Positions 8,621 to 16,815 of a stretch of 64,000 nt of DNA are shown here, piece by piece (position 1 is the stretch's first letter; each line of letters opens with the position of its first letter). The notes under the pieces were generated by a model. It did not search any database. It saw only the letters and a program-made list of their open reading frames with translations, and was not told where the DNA came from. The translations under genes and the position numbers were made by a program. The stretch comes from Caldichromatium japonicum (GTDB lineage: Bacteria; Pseudomonadota; Gammaproteobacteria; Chromatiales; Chromatiaceae). The stretch lies in assembly GCF_011290485.1 (NCBI RefSeq), contig NZ_CP048029.1, positions 1,932,501-1,996,500 of the forward strand, in the 5' to 3' direction.

Positions 8621-8758
8621 GGCGTTAAAAATTACGTTAACTCTACCGATTTCTGGTAAAAAAACGAACGCACCTTCTGAACCTTCGCTTTTCGCTTTAG
8701 CCAGTTCGCCGATCACTATTTCCAAAACTTCACTTCTTTTCCCGATTGCATATTTCAT
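8513..8758 (-). CDS. hypothetical protein of putative cassette A
   Basis: An 81-aa reading frame with a good ribosome site (GTGAGGAAG) 6 nt before the ATG at 8758. It lies 35 nt after a GTTGGGC box that abuts IS1182-type copy 2. The N-terminal 50 residues (MKYAIGKRSEVLEIVIGELA, then GAFVFLPEIGRVNVIF) look like a genuine small fold. The C-terminal part reads through the attC-like palindrome. I recognise no family. The position between two cassette boundaries makes it a candidate single-gene cassette. Confidence 0.5.
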   Translation of the reverse strand: MKYAIGKRSEVLEIVIGELAKAKSEGSEGAFVFLPEIGRVNVIFNAAQQNVQPTASGAGMRARIGRWLISLGQSLIQNGGG

Positions 8759-8800
8759 TAATCTTCCTCACGTTTTCTGCTTGGCGAGTAGCCGCCCAAC

Positions 8801-10478
8801 GAAACTGTCGAAAAACCGTTTTTCGCGGAGCGAAACCTGCCTGGGGCGGCTTGGCGGCGGGATGAGGGGGCATGCCAGGCGGTTGGGGTGGGAATTCTCC
8901 TCTTGTTCTCGGCTAATTCAACGTCCCAAACACGCAGATTTTACCGATATTGTGCACCAGTGCGTACAATCTCCATTGTGCATCCACTTTGGCTTTCGAG
9001 CGCAGCGTGAAGCGGTTCATGTGTTTGTGAACGCAAATGTTTGCAAAGACCGGCTCGACAATCGCTAAACGGCGGGCGTAAATCTTTTTGCCCTGTGGAG
9101 CGTCAATTTTGGCTTTCATCTCGTCGAGCAGATTGGGCGGCTGCGCGGTCGGAACGGAGAGATAGCGGCGGGAAGCGGAGGGCTTGCTCAAACAGCGTTC
9201 GCGCAGCGGGCAGGCGGCGCAGTCCTGGGGGCGGGCGTGGTAGACGTCGTAGATGCGATAGCGGTTGCGCTGGCTGCGGGCGTGCAGGGTGAGTTCCCTG
9301 CCCTGGGGACAGAGATACCGTTGTCGGTCGGGGTCGAACGTGAAATCCGTCAGCGAGAAGGGCGCTTCTTTCTGCTGTCCACCCTTGAAACGGTCTCGAT
9401 CGGCGAAGCGCTCATCCCGTTTGCGGAAGTGGATGTCGGGGATGTAGGCGTCCACTCCTTCAGTCTGGCAGAACGCCAGGCTCTCCACACTATGATAGTT
9501 GCTGTCTGCGGTCAGGGTCTTGCCCTGAAAGAAGGTCTCGTCCTTGCCAATCGCCTTGAGATTCTTTTTCGCACCCGTCAACATTGGCTCGAGATTGTCA
9601 TGGTCCTGGGTGGCGAAGGCTTCGGCGGCGAGGATGATTTGATGTTTGGAATCAACCAGCGCCTGGGCGTTGTAGCCCTGCACGACGCCGTGGGCGGTGG
9701 GCATCTTGACCGATTCGTTGTCCACCGCGTTGCTCTGGATTTCTTTGCCGTCGCTGCCGGTCTTGGGCTGTTCGCTCTGCAGGAACTGCTCCAACCGTTC
9801 GACTGCCCGCTGTAGGCGTCTCTCGCGCTGCTGCTGGCGTTCCAACTCGACCTCGGGCTGGGCGTCGGCCTGCCGATGCTCTGCCATCGCCTGCTGCAGT
9901 TTCTCCTGCAACTTATCGCGCTTGCGCTTGAGTTCGTCGAAGGTGCCGCTCCACTCTTTGGAGACGTTGGCGGAGAGTTTGACCCCATCCAGGCTGAAGT
10001 GCGAGCCGCCGAGCAGGTTCATCTCTTCGCAGACCAGCAGGACGTCGCAGAAGAGGCTCTCGATTTCTTCCTGCATGGTTGAGACGAAGTTGGCGATGGT
10101 GCTGTGGTCGGGGGAATAGCCGCAGGCGAGCGCGATGAAGGTGACGTTTTCGACGCAGGCGCGCTCGATTTGTCGGGAACTGAGCAAGCCGCGGGCGTAA
10201 GCCAGCAAAATGACTTTGAGCAGGATTTTGGGGTGAATGGCGGTTGCGCCGGTTTCGTCGTTGTTGTAGCGCTGGTCGAAGACCGAAAGGTCCATGTGCT
10301 TTTCGACCACTTCGTGGATGGTGTGCTCCAGGCTGCCGGGGAGGATCTGGTTTTCGAGGGAGATGGGCAGCATAGTCATTTGGGCGTAGTTGCAGGGTTT
10401 GAATTTTGGCATGGGGTCACCTCTGCCAGAGTAAACCCCAATCTTTTAAGGTGGATTCGCCCCTTTTTCGACAGTTTC
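8801..10478 (-). mobile_element. IS1182-type insertion sequence, copy 2
   Basis: Same length (1678 bp), orientation and terminal repeats as copy 1. It is flanked by gcccAAC on the left, which on the minus strand is the GTTGGGC core of a cassette boundary, and AACGGTTTG on the right, which is the interrupted IS3 orfB. Confidence 0.92.
8913..10412 (-). CDS. IS1182-family transposase, copy 2
   Basis: A 499-aa transposase nearly identical to copy 1, with the same domains: N-terminal HPKILLKVILLAYARGLLSS, Asp in HFSLDGVKLSANV, central coiled coil, LTADSNYHS and C-terminal Cys-rich CAACPLRERCLS. Substitutions include E for A in MQEEIES, A for T in ESLAFCQTEG, H for Q in DIHFRKR, and I for M in RLAIVEP. 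The intact frame suggests that either copy could mobilise the composite. Confidence 0.93.
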   Translation of the reverse strand: MPKFKPCNYAQMTMLPISLENQILPGSLEHTIHEVVEKHMDLSVFDQRYNNDETGATAIHPKILLKVILLAYARGLLSSRQIERACVENVTFIALACGYSPDHSTIANFVSTMQEEIESLFCDVLLVCEEMNLLGGSHFSLDGVKLSANVSKEWSGTFDELKRKRDKLQEKLQQAMAEHRQADAQPEVELERQQQRERRLQRAVERLEQFLQSEQPKTGSDGKEIQSNAVDNESVKMPTAHGVVQGYNAQALVDSKHQIILAAEAFATQDHDNLEPMLTGAKKNLKAIGKDETFFQGKTLTADSNYHSVESLAFCQTEGVDAYIPDIHFRKRDERFADRDRFKGGQQKEAPFSLTDFTFDPDRQRYLCPQGRELTLHARSQRNRYRIYDVYHARPQDCAACPLRERCLSKPSASRRYLSVPTAQPPNLLDEMKAKIDAPQGKKIYARRLAIVEPVFANICVHKHMNRFTLRSKAKVDAQWRLYALVHNIGKICVFGTLN

Positions 10479-10980
10479 AACGGTTTGCTGTCGCCGCACC
10501 GGGTACCGCAGGGTTCGCCCTCTGCCCACGATGGGTCGATCCAGGCCGAGGCGCCGAACCAGATGTGGGGCACCGACGGCATCCGCATCCAGACCGTCGA
10601 CGCCTGCTGTGTCAGTATCCATAGGGCTTCAGGCCGAGTTCAGCACTACCGCCGCCTACGCCGGCAAGGGGCTCAAGCTGCGCATGGATCATGGCACGCA
10701 ATACACCGCCGACGACTTCCTGAAACAGATCGCGTTCTGGGGTATCGACCAGAGCCTCGCCTTTGTTGCTGAGCCCCAGACCAATGGCGTGACCGAACGC
10801 TTCAATCGGACGCTGAAGGAGCAGGCCATCCACGCACGCCTCTTTTGCAACCTTAAAGAAGTCCGGCAGGCTGTCACCGAGTTCAGGAATCGTTACAATC
10901 GCCACTGGCGACTCGAAAAACTGGGCTTCATGTCACCCCTCGAAGCCCGGCAGGCTTATGCCCTCCAAAAGGCCGCATGA
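10479..10980 (+). pseudogene. IS3-type transposase OrfB, 3' fragment
   Basis: Continues the orfB interrupted at 4117: GLLSPHRVPQGSPSAHDGS and QMWGTDGIRIQTVD (to about 10600). A deletion plus frameshift follows, then LKLRMDHGTQYTADDFLKQI, PQTNGVTERFNRTLKEQ and YNRHWRLEKLGFMSPLEAR to the stop. The second Asp and Glu of the DDE triad (MDHGTQ, GVTERFNR) are present. The stretch with the rest of the RNase H fold after the first Asp is missing, so the gene was dead apart from the composite insertion. Confidence 0.88.
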
Positions 10981-11051
10981 ACTGCAAATCAGTGTCCAAT
11001 CAACTGCGGGCAGTACAGGCTTCTAAGGACTTCTACGACCCAAACGCTGTC

Positions 11052-11615
11052 ATGTCCCAACGCCTGCGCCTGCAGCCGACGTCGATTGACGGGGTGGTGG
11101 TTATTGAACGCCAGCCGATCGAGGATCAGCGGGGCTGGTTTGATCGTCTATTTTGTGCCCTCGAGCTTGAGCCGATCACCGGCGGCAAGCCCATCGTTCA
11201 GGTCAACCGCAGCCTCACCCGCCGCCGCGGTACCGTGCGCGGCCTGCATTTCCAGTACCCACCTCATGCCGAGATCAAGATCGTGACCTGTTTGCAGGGC
11301 GAGATCTTCGATGTCGCGGTCGATCTGCGCGCCGGTTCCCCCAGCTTTCTTGGCTGGCATGCCATGCGGCTCAGCGGCGAGAACAGGCGGATGCTGGTGA
11401 TCCCTGAGGGCTGTGCCCATGGTTTCCAGACTCTGAGCGATGACTGCGAGCTCCTTTACCTGCATACCTCGGCCTATGCGCCAGCGGCCGAAGGGGGGTT
11501 CCATCCGGCCGATCCGCGTCTGGCCATCCCCTGGCCCCTACCGCTGGGGGATCTGTCAGACCGCGACCGTACCCTTCCCTATATCGATCAGGGGTTTGGC
11601 GGGGTGAATCTATGA
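11052..11615 (+). CDS. dTDP-4-dehydrorhamnose 3,5-epimerase-family protein
   Basis: A 187-aa cupin-fold sugar epimerase acting on NDP-4-keto-6-deoxyhexoses in the cytoplasm. It shows RGWFDRLF, TVRGLHFQYPP with the catalytic His, GEIFDVAVDLR, and PEGCAHGFQTL, all RfbC family signatures. The ATG at 11052 is preferred, because further upstream the frame is the end of the IS3-type element. The stop overlaps the next gene by 4 bases (ATGA), so the two form an operon. Its original promoter and upstream partners were probably removed when the IS3 element and flanking deletion arose. It could be RfbC itself or a 3- or 5-epimerase of a branched-sugar pathway; the neighbouring C-methyltransferase favours the latter. 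Confidence 0.85.
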   Translation: MSQRLRLQPTSIDGVVVIERQPIEDQRGWFDRLFCALELEPITGGKPIVQVNRSLTRRRGTVRGLHFQYPPHAEIKIVTCLQGEIFDVAVDLRAGSPSFLGWHAMRLSGENRRMLVIPEGCAHGFQTLSDDCELLYLHTSAYAPAAEGGFHPADPRLAIPWPLPLGDLSDRDRTLPYIDQGFGGVNL

Positions 11616-12853
11616 ATGTGCCGGTGTGCCGCCATTGCCGAGCGCCCTTGCGCCTGCTGCTGGCCGATCTCGGCAGCGCCCCACCCTCCAATGCCTATCT
11701 CAGAGCCGAAGACCTCGATGCCCCTGAGCTCTGGTATCCCCTGCGCGTCCTGGTCTGCGAGCAGTGCTGGCTGGTCCAGACCCAGGACTCTGCGCGGCGC
11801 GAGGAGCTCTTTCGTCCAGACTATGCCTACTTCAGCAGTGTCTCAAAGACCTGGCTTAAACATGCCGAAGACTTTGTGGACATGGCTGTTGCCCGCTTTG
11901 GGCTGGGGGCTGATCATCTAGTCATCGAGCTGGGGGCCAATGATGGCTATCTCCTGCAATATGTCCAGAGGCGCGGCATCCCCTGTCTGGGGATCGAGCC
12001 GACCGCAGCAGCGGCGGCCATCGCCCGCAGCAAGGGCCTGGAGATCATCGAGGCGTTCTTTGGTCAGAGGCTGGCCGAGACCCTGGTGGCAAACGGTCAG
12101 CGGTCAGACCTCATCATCGCCAATAACGTCCTGGCGCATGTCCCAGACATCAATGACTTTGTGCGCGGCATCGCCCTGCTGTTACACCCCCAGGGGGTGG
12201 CGAGCTGCGAGTTTCCTCACCTGCTGCGCCTGCTTGCCGAGACCCAGTTCGATACCCTGTATCACGAGCATTTTTCCTATCTCTCGCTCTCTGTCGTCGA
12301 GCGGATCTTTGCCGCCAATGGGCTTGCGGTCTTCGCTGTCGAGGAGCTGCCCACCCATGGCGGCAGCCTGCGGGTCTTTGCCCAGCGCATCGATTCGGGC
12401 AGCCAGCCGCGTAGCCGGGAGGTCGATGCCCTGTTAGGGCGTGAGCGCGCCGCGGGTCTTGAGACAACGGCGGCCTATAGAGGCTTTCAAGCGCGTGCCG
12501 AGCGTATCCGCCATGATCTGTTGCGCTTCCTGCTCGCGGCCCATGAACAGGGGAAACAGGTCGTCGGTTATGGTGCCGCCGCCAAGGGGAATACCCTATT
12601 GAATTTCGCCGGCGTACGACCCGACCTTCTGCCCTATGTGGTCGATCGCAACCCAGCCAAACAAGGGCGCTTTCTGCCCGGCAGCCGCATCCCGATCGTT
12701 GCCGAGGACAGGCTCGCCGAGACGCAGCCAGACTATGTCCTGCTCTTGCCCTGGAACCTGCGCGCCGAGCTCATGGGTCAGCTTGCCTATGTCCGCAGCT
12801 GGGGCGGGCAGTGGGTGATAGCTATCCCGCACCTGGAGGTCTTTGCTTATTGA
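11612..12853 (+). CDS. NDP-sugar C-methyltransferase
   Basis: A 413-aa enzyme of the TylC3/NovU-like family that methylates C-3 or C-5 of 4-keto deoxysugars. It has an N-terminal zinc site (CRHCRAPL at 6-13 and CEQCWLVQT near 50), a SAM-binding Rossmann core (VIELGANDGYLLQYV, about 107-121), the central segment IANNVLAHVPDINDF, and a C-terminal domain (VVGYGAAAKGNTLLNF). The pathway inferred with the upstream epimerase is a C-methylated deoxysugar for a surface glycan or flagellin. The last codon is altered by an IS630-type insertion: before it the frame ended ...EVFA with a TAA, now it reads ...EVFAY and uses a TGA supplied by the IS. Function should be unaffected. Confidence 0.88.
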   Translation: MNVPVCRHCRAPLRLLLADLGSAPPSNAYLRAEDLDAPELWYPLRVLVCEQCWLVQTQDSARREELFRPDYAYFSSVSKTWLKHAEDFVDMAVARFGLGADHLVIELGANDGYLLQYVQRRGIPCLGIEPTAAAAAIARSKGLEIIEAFFGQRLAETLVANGQRSDLIIANNVLAHVPDINDFVRGIALLLHPQGVASCEFPHLLRLLAETQFDTLYHEHFSYLSLSVVERIFAANGLAVFAVEELPTHGGSLRVFAQRIDSGSQPRSREVDALLGRERAAGLETTAAYRGFQARAERIRHDLLRFLLAAHEQGKQVVGYGAAAKGNTLLNFAGVRPDLLPYVVDRNPAKQGRFLPGSRIPIVAEDRLAETQPDYVLLLPWNLRAELMGQLAYVRSWGGQWVIAIPHLEVFAY

Positions 12854-13694
12854 TAAGAAACACATGCTTTTGAAATTGAGTGAGCTGTCCTGATGTCGTG
12901 GGCATGGAAAGACGAGACATGAGATTGCTGTCGTTTGCGGCGCGCGAAGGGGCCCAAGGACAAGCGGGGTGGGCGCAAGGTGGGTGAGAAGCGGGCGCTG
13001 TTGGCGGAGCAGGACGCCCAGATACGCAAGCTCATGTGCGACGGGACACCGGATGAGCTGAAGCTGCCGTTTGCGCTGTGGAGCCGGCAGGCGGTGCGGC
13101 AGTTGATCCTCGGCTGTTTTGGCATCGAGCTCAGGCCGCAGGGGGAAGGCAAGTACATGGCGCGCTGGGGATTGACGCCCCAGAAACCGATTCGGCGCGC
13201 CTATGAGCAAAGCCCACAGGTGGGCAAGACGTCCGAGATTCGCGTCACGCACCGTCGCGAAGGCCTGTCGGTGATCTCGACGCTGACCAACCGCGGCAAG
13301 GTGCGTCGGAAGGCGTTCGCGGGGGCGATGAACGCCGACATCCTGATCGACTTCATGAAGCGGCTCGTCAAGGACGCCAGGGGCAAGAAGATCTTCCTCA
13401 TCCTCGACAACCTGCGCGTGCATCACACCAAGCCAGTCAAGGCCTGGCTGGCTGCATGCGCCAATCAAATCGAGGCCTCCTCCCTCCCCCCCTACAGCCC
13501 AGCACTGAACCCCAACGAGATGCTCAAGGCCACCATCACCGCGCAGGCGCCCTCCCGCGCCAAGGACGATCTGAAGAAGGCGACCGTCAGCCACCTGCGC
13601 CGCCTTCTCAATTCCCCCCAACGCATCATGCGCTACTTCCAGCATCCCAAGCTCCATGATGCCGCGTAATATAAGTTCATAGGCTTCGGATCAA
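12850..13694 (+). mobile_element. IS630-type element, copy 2
   Basis: 845 bp between TA duplications (12848-12849 and 13695-13696), with the same TTGAT...ATCAA ends as copy 1. It was inserted into the stop codon of the C-methyltransferase gene. It keeps about 208 bp that copy 1 lacks. Confidence 0.9.
12935..13669 (+). pseudogene. IS630-family transposase, defective
   Basis: The open frame retains ALWSRQAVRQLILGCFGIEL, KYMARWGLTPQKPIRRAYEQ, and the C-terminal catalytic half IFLILDNLRVHHTKPVKAWL...LPPYSPALNPNEML with the second Asp and the Glu. The stretch that normally carries the first catalytic Asp (WGDET-type motif) is missing between the QSP and EIRVTHRREGL segments, as is the N-terminal DNA-binding part. 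It is therefore an open frame without an active site. The same C-terminal half is kept in copy 1. Confidence 0.8.
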
Positions 13695-13755
13695 TAAACT
13701 CGGCCATAAAATCGTCCCCTCTATCAAGCCATTGACCTCCGCATGGAGACCAACA

Positions 13756-15657
13756 ATGTCTACCGATCCCCTCCAAAAATCACGGCGGCTTCTAATTTTA
13801 AAATTGTTTAATGAAAAAAGATATGATGAGTGCGAAAGTGCAGCACTTAGGTTTATTCAGCTCTACCCAAATGATCCCTTTGGCTGGAAGCTCGCTGGTG
13901 TCGCTAGCTTATTTCTTGAGCGCTATCAAGAGGCCGAGGAACGCCTGCTTCGGGCAATCGCAATGAACAAGAAGGATCCTGAGTCACTCAGCGCGCTAGG
14001 CAATGCACTGCGCTACCAATCGCGAATCAAGGAGGCACTTTCATGCTATGAACGAGCCCTACAAATCGACGAAAATCACTCGCCAGCCTTAAATGGCAAA
14101 GGCCTGTCTCTCCTCGACTTAGATAAAAATAGTCCGTCGATTGAAGAGGCTGTTGAATTTTTTAAAAAGGCCCAGAAAATCACCCCAAATCAGCCTGAGA
14201 TTTATTATAACCTGGGAACGGCCTATGGCTATCTAGGGCGCTTTGATGAGGCCTTGGCAATGCATCGCAAGGCGCTTGATATTTATCCACATTCACATCA
14301 GGCCTATAACAATCTTGCATTGATTTTGCAAGATATCGGGCAAATCAATGAGGCGATAGATGCCTATGATCAGGCTATCCAGCTTAAGCCAGATTGGCAG
14401 AGTTATTTTTCCAATAAATTATTTGCGATTAATTATCATCCAGATCTCTCGCCTGAAGAGATCTTTGGCGCCTATCAGGCATTCGAACAGCGTTTTGGGT
14501 TACCTCATCGCGATACCTGCCCCCCCCATTTGAATGACCCGAGGGTGGATCGGCGGTTGCGCATTGGCTATGTCTCGGCAGACTTTCGTTCGCATTCAAC
14601 GAGTCATTTCCTAGAACCTCTGCTTGCCCATCATGACCATGAGCAGTTTGAGATCTTTGCCTATGTGCAAAACGTCAGCTTCGATCATCTGAGCCTCCGT
14701 TATCGTAAACTGGTCGATCATTGGGTGCCGATTGCTGCCTTGGATGATGCGGCGGTAGTGGCGCGCATCCGTGCCGACCAGATCGACATCCTGGTCGATC
14801 TTGCCGGTCACACCGCGGGCAATCGGTTAGGGATCTTTGCCCGCCGGCCGGCACCGGTTTCCTTGACCTGGCTGGGTTATGGCTATACCACTGGTCTGTC
14901 GGCCGTTGACTATTTCCTCACCGACCCGGTGTTGACCCCCCCGGGCTGCGAGCCGTTATTTTCTGAACGTCTCTGGCGCCTGGAACGCCCGTTCATTGCC
15001 TATCGCCCTAACCCGGCGATGGGTGATCCGGGCCCCCTGCCGGCCATCACTAAAGGCCTTGTGACCTTTGCCACCCTGAGCAGGGGCGTTCGTGTTAATC
15101 ATCGCGTCATCCGGGTATGGTCGGCGATCCTCAAACGCGTTCCAGGTTCGCAGCTGGTGCTTGATTCCAAGAGCTTCCAGAGCCCAGCGATCCAAGAGCA
15201 ATGGGCGGCGCGCTTTACCGCGCATGGGATTGCGCGCGAACGTCTCGTGATGGGCTGTCATAGCCCCCCTTGGGACCTGCTGCGAGACATCGATATCAGC
15301 TTGGATTGCTTTCCCCATAATTCGGGGACAACCCTGGTCGAATCACTCTATATGGGTATCCCCGTGGTCACCCTTGCCGAGCGCCCGAGTGTGGGGCGAA
15401 TCGGCAGCGCCATCCTGACGGCCTTGGGACACCCCGAATGGATCGCCCAGACCGAGGAGGAGTACATCGAAAAGGCGGTGGAGCTGGCCACTGACCTCGA
15501 TCGCCTGGCCGCGATCCGCGCCTCCTTACGCGCCGAACTCGAGGCCAGCCCCCTGCGCGATGAGGTGGGGTTCACCCAGGCCATGGAACGGGCCTATCGC
15601 CAGATGTGGCAGCAGTGGTGTGCGGGGCATGCACTCAGGGTCCGGGATCTAGGCTGA
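13756..15657 (+). CDS. TPR-containing O-GlcNAc transferase-like glycosyltransferase
   Basis: The 633-aa protein has about five tetratricopeptide repeats (residues 20-225; e.g. PESLSALGNALRYQSRIKEA, PEIYYNLGTAYGYLGRFDEA). A GT41 (OGT/SPINDLY-type) catalytic region follows: RIGYVSADFRSHSTSHFLEP, DILVDLAGHTAGNRLGIFARRPAP, and the C-terminal nucleotide-sugar part SLDCFPHNSGTTLVESLYMGIPVVTL. The start at 13756 has GGAGAC upstream; an ATG at 13732 is too far out. Such proteins glycosylate Ser/Thr of protein targets, and the neighbouring flagellin gene is the obvious candidate (inference). The TPR half is conspicuously AT-richer than the catalytic half, with a break near 14.5 kb, suggesting a mosaic gene. 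Confidence 0.9.
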   Translation: MSTDPLQKSRRLLILKLFNEKRYDECESAALRFIQLYPNDPFGWKLAGVASLFLERYQEAEERLLRAIAMNKKDPESLSALGNALRYQSRIKEALSCYERALQIDENHSPALNGKGLSLLDLDKNSPSIEEAVEFFKKAQKITPNQPEIYYNLGTAYGYLGRFDEALAMHRKALDIYPHSHQAYNNLALILQDIGQINEAIDAYDQAIQLKPDWQSYFSNKLFAINYHPDLSPEEIFGAYQAFEQRFGLPHRDTCPPHLNDPRVDRRLRIGYVSADFRSHSTSHFLEPLLAHHDHEQFEIFAYVQNVSFDHLSLRYRKLVDHWVPIAALDDAAVVARIRADQIDILVDLAGHTAGNRLGIFARRPAPVSLTWLGYGYTTGLSAVDYFLTDPVLTPPGCEPLFSERLWRLERPFIAYRPNPAMGDPGPLPAITKGLVTFATLSRGVRVNHRVIRVWSAILKRVPGSQLVLDSKSFQSPAIQEQWAARFTAHGIARERLVMGCHSPPWDLLRDIDISLDCFPHNSGTTLVESLYMGIPVVTLAERPSVGRIGSAILTALGHPEWIAQTEEEYIEKAVELATDLDRLAAIRASLRAELEASPLRDEVGFTQAMERAYRQMWQQWCAGHALRVRDLG

Positions 15658-15693
15658 TGCCCATACCTTCACTCAATAAGCGAGATTTAAACC

Positions 15694-16218
15694 ATGACCC
15701 AAGCCCACTGGCCGACCCATCTAGCTGCTTACCCCTATGCCCAATCCTCGTTGATCGGCTGGCAGATCGCCGATCGGGAGGGCGATCCCTATTGGAACGA
15801 CTATGAACAGGCGCTCGATGCCTATCTAGCCTCGCAGGACGCCTCACTCAGCAACGAAGAGCGGCAGGCTTGGTTCTTAAAAGGCCGCGATCTCTTTCAG
15901 GCCCTGTCGGATCGGGGCGACCGGCATATCGGGACCAGCCTGGCCCTGATCCGCATCTATTCCGAACTTGGCGAACCCCAGCGGGTGCTGGCTGCGATCG
16001 AACAAATGCTCGAGCTCATGCCTTGGCTGGCTGAGCCCTTGCCCCTGGGTCTAGAGCTTCAGATCAATCGGCCCTTCATCGCCCCCCTGTCGGACCTCGA
16101 GCAGTCTGAGATTCTGGAGAACGAATTGGGCCAGTGGTTGCAATCGGGGATCATGGCCGCCCTGGAGGCCGCTGATCGGGCGCTCGCTGAGGCGCAGGAC
16201 ACATCATCCACCGGTTGA
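15694..16218 (+). CDS. hypothetical protein between glycosyltransferase and flagellin
   Basis: A 174-aa acidic, mostly helical protein starting at the ATG at 15694, 36 nt after the glycosyltransferase stop and on the same strand. No signal peptide or membrane segment is seen. The middle (TSLALIRIYSELGEPQRVLAAIEQ) resembles a single TPR-like helical pair. I do not recognise a family. Co-orientation and tight spacing suggest co-transcription with the glycosyltransferase, and perhaps a helper role in glycosylation or flagellar assembly (inference). Confidence 0.7.
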   Translation: MTQAHWPTHLAAYPYAQSSLIGWQIADREGDPYWNDYEQALDAYLASQDASLSNEERQAWFLKGRDLFQALSDRGDRHIGTSLALIRIYSELGEPQRVLAAIEQMLELMPWLAEPLPLGLELQINRPFIAPLSDLEQSEILENELGQWLQSGIMAALEAADRALAEAQDTSSTG

Positions 16219-16317
16219 AGCCATCGAGGGGAAATGAGCACCCTACCCCCCGGTACGGGCTGACCGCTGCCTTGGCACCAGCTGCACGGCGATCAGGGCC
16301 GCTTTCCCTGAATGTCT

Positions 16318-16605
16318 GCTTGGGAGTGCTTCGCTACGCTCGCAATGACAGTGAGGTGTTTGCCATGACACCTTCCATCATTGCGAGAAGCATCCTACCG
16401 GTCATTGCGAGGAGCGAAGCGACGAAGCAATCTCTTGAAGGGCTCTAGCCTGGGCGACGGAGATTGCTTCGCTGCGCTCGCAATGACCATCTTTGTCAGT
16501 GCGCGGGGCATCTTTCCAGTCATGGCGAGGAGCGCAGCGACGAGGCCATCTCGCGCCTGCCGCCTGATAAGCGGGGGCCTTACCAAGGCCGCCATGACTA
16601 GGGGG
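16318..16605. repeat. cluster of palindromic interspersed repeats
   Basis: At least four related units carry the core TCATTGCGAGGAGCG / CGCTCGCAATGAC. A forward unit at about 16402-16435 faces an inverted partner at about 16460-16487, forming a long stem. Another inverted unit lies at about 16327-16350, a shortened forward unit near 16377-16395, and a diverged forward unit (tcatggcgaggagcgc) at about 16519-16555. REP-like families of this wording sit in intergenic DNA of many GC-rich bacteria. The cluster lies upstream of the flagellin promoter and may form strong RNA structure. Confidence 0.8.
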
Positions 16606-16705
16606 CGGGGCCAGTCGATGACTTACCCCCACGGGCGAGGGCCTCCCCCGCTGGGGGCCGTTGGCCTAGCGGATACCTGTCTGCAAGCGGGGTCAAGCAA
16701 AGGAC

Positions 16706-16732
16706 TCAAGATTTTGCCACCCTAGCCGATAG
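16706..16732 (+). promoter_or_regulatory. sigma-28 (FliA) promoter of flagellin gene
   Basis: TCAAGATT (16706-16713), an 11-bp spacer and GCCGATAG (16725-16732) closely match the FliA consensus TAAAGTTT-N11-GCCGATAA (TCAAG variants are common). It lies 83 bp before the flagellin ATG. It implies late-class flagellar expression under FliA/FlgM control. Confidence 0.85.
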
Positions 16733-16815
16733 CAGGGGTGAACACACCGAATCCGAGGCAGAGGCCAAAGCGCAAGGCCAAAGGCCCGGGTAACCCAGAT
16801 GAGGAGAGATCTACC

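Noticed and set aside
12596..13657. 353-codon minus-strand frame
   Set aside because: It spans the junction of the C-methyltransferase gene and the IS630-type element in antisense and has no family features.
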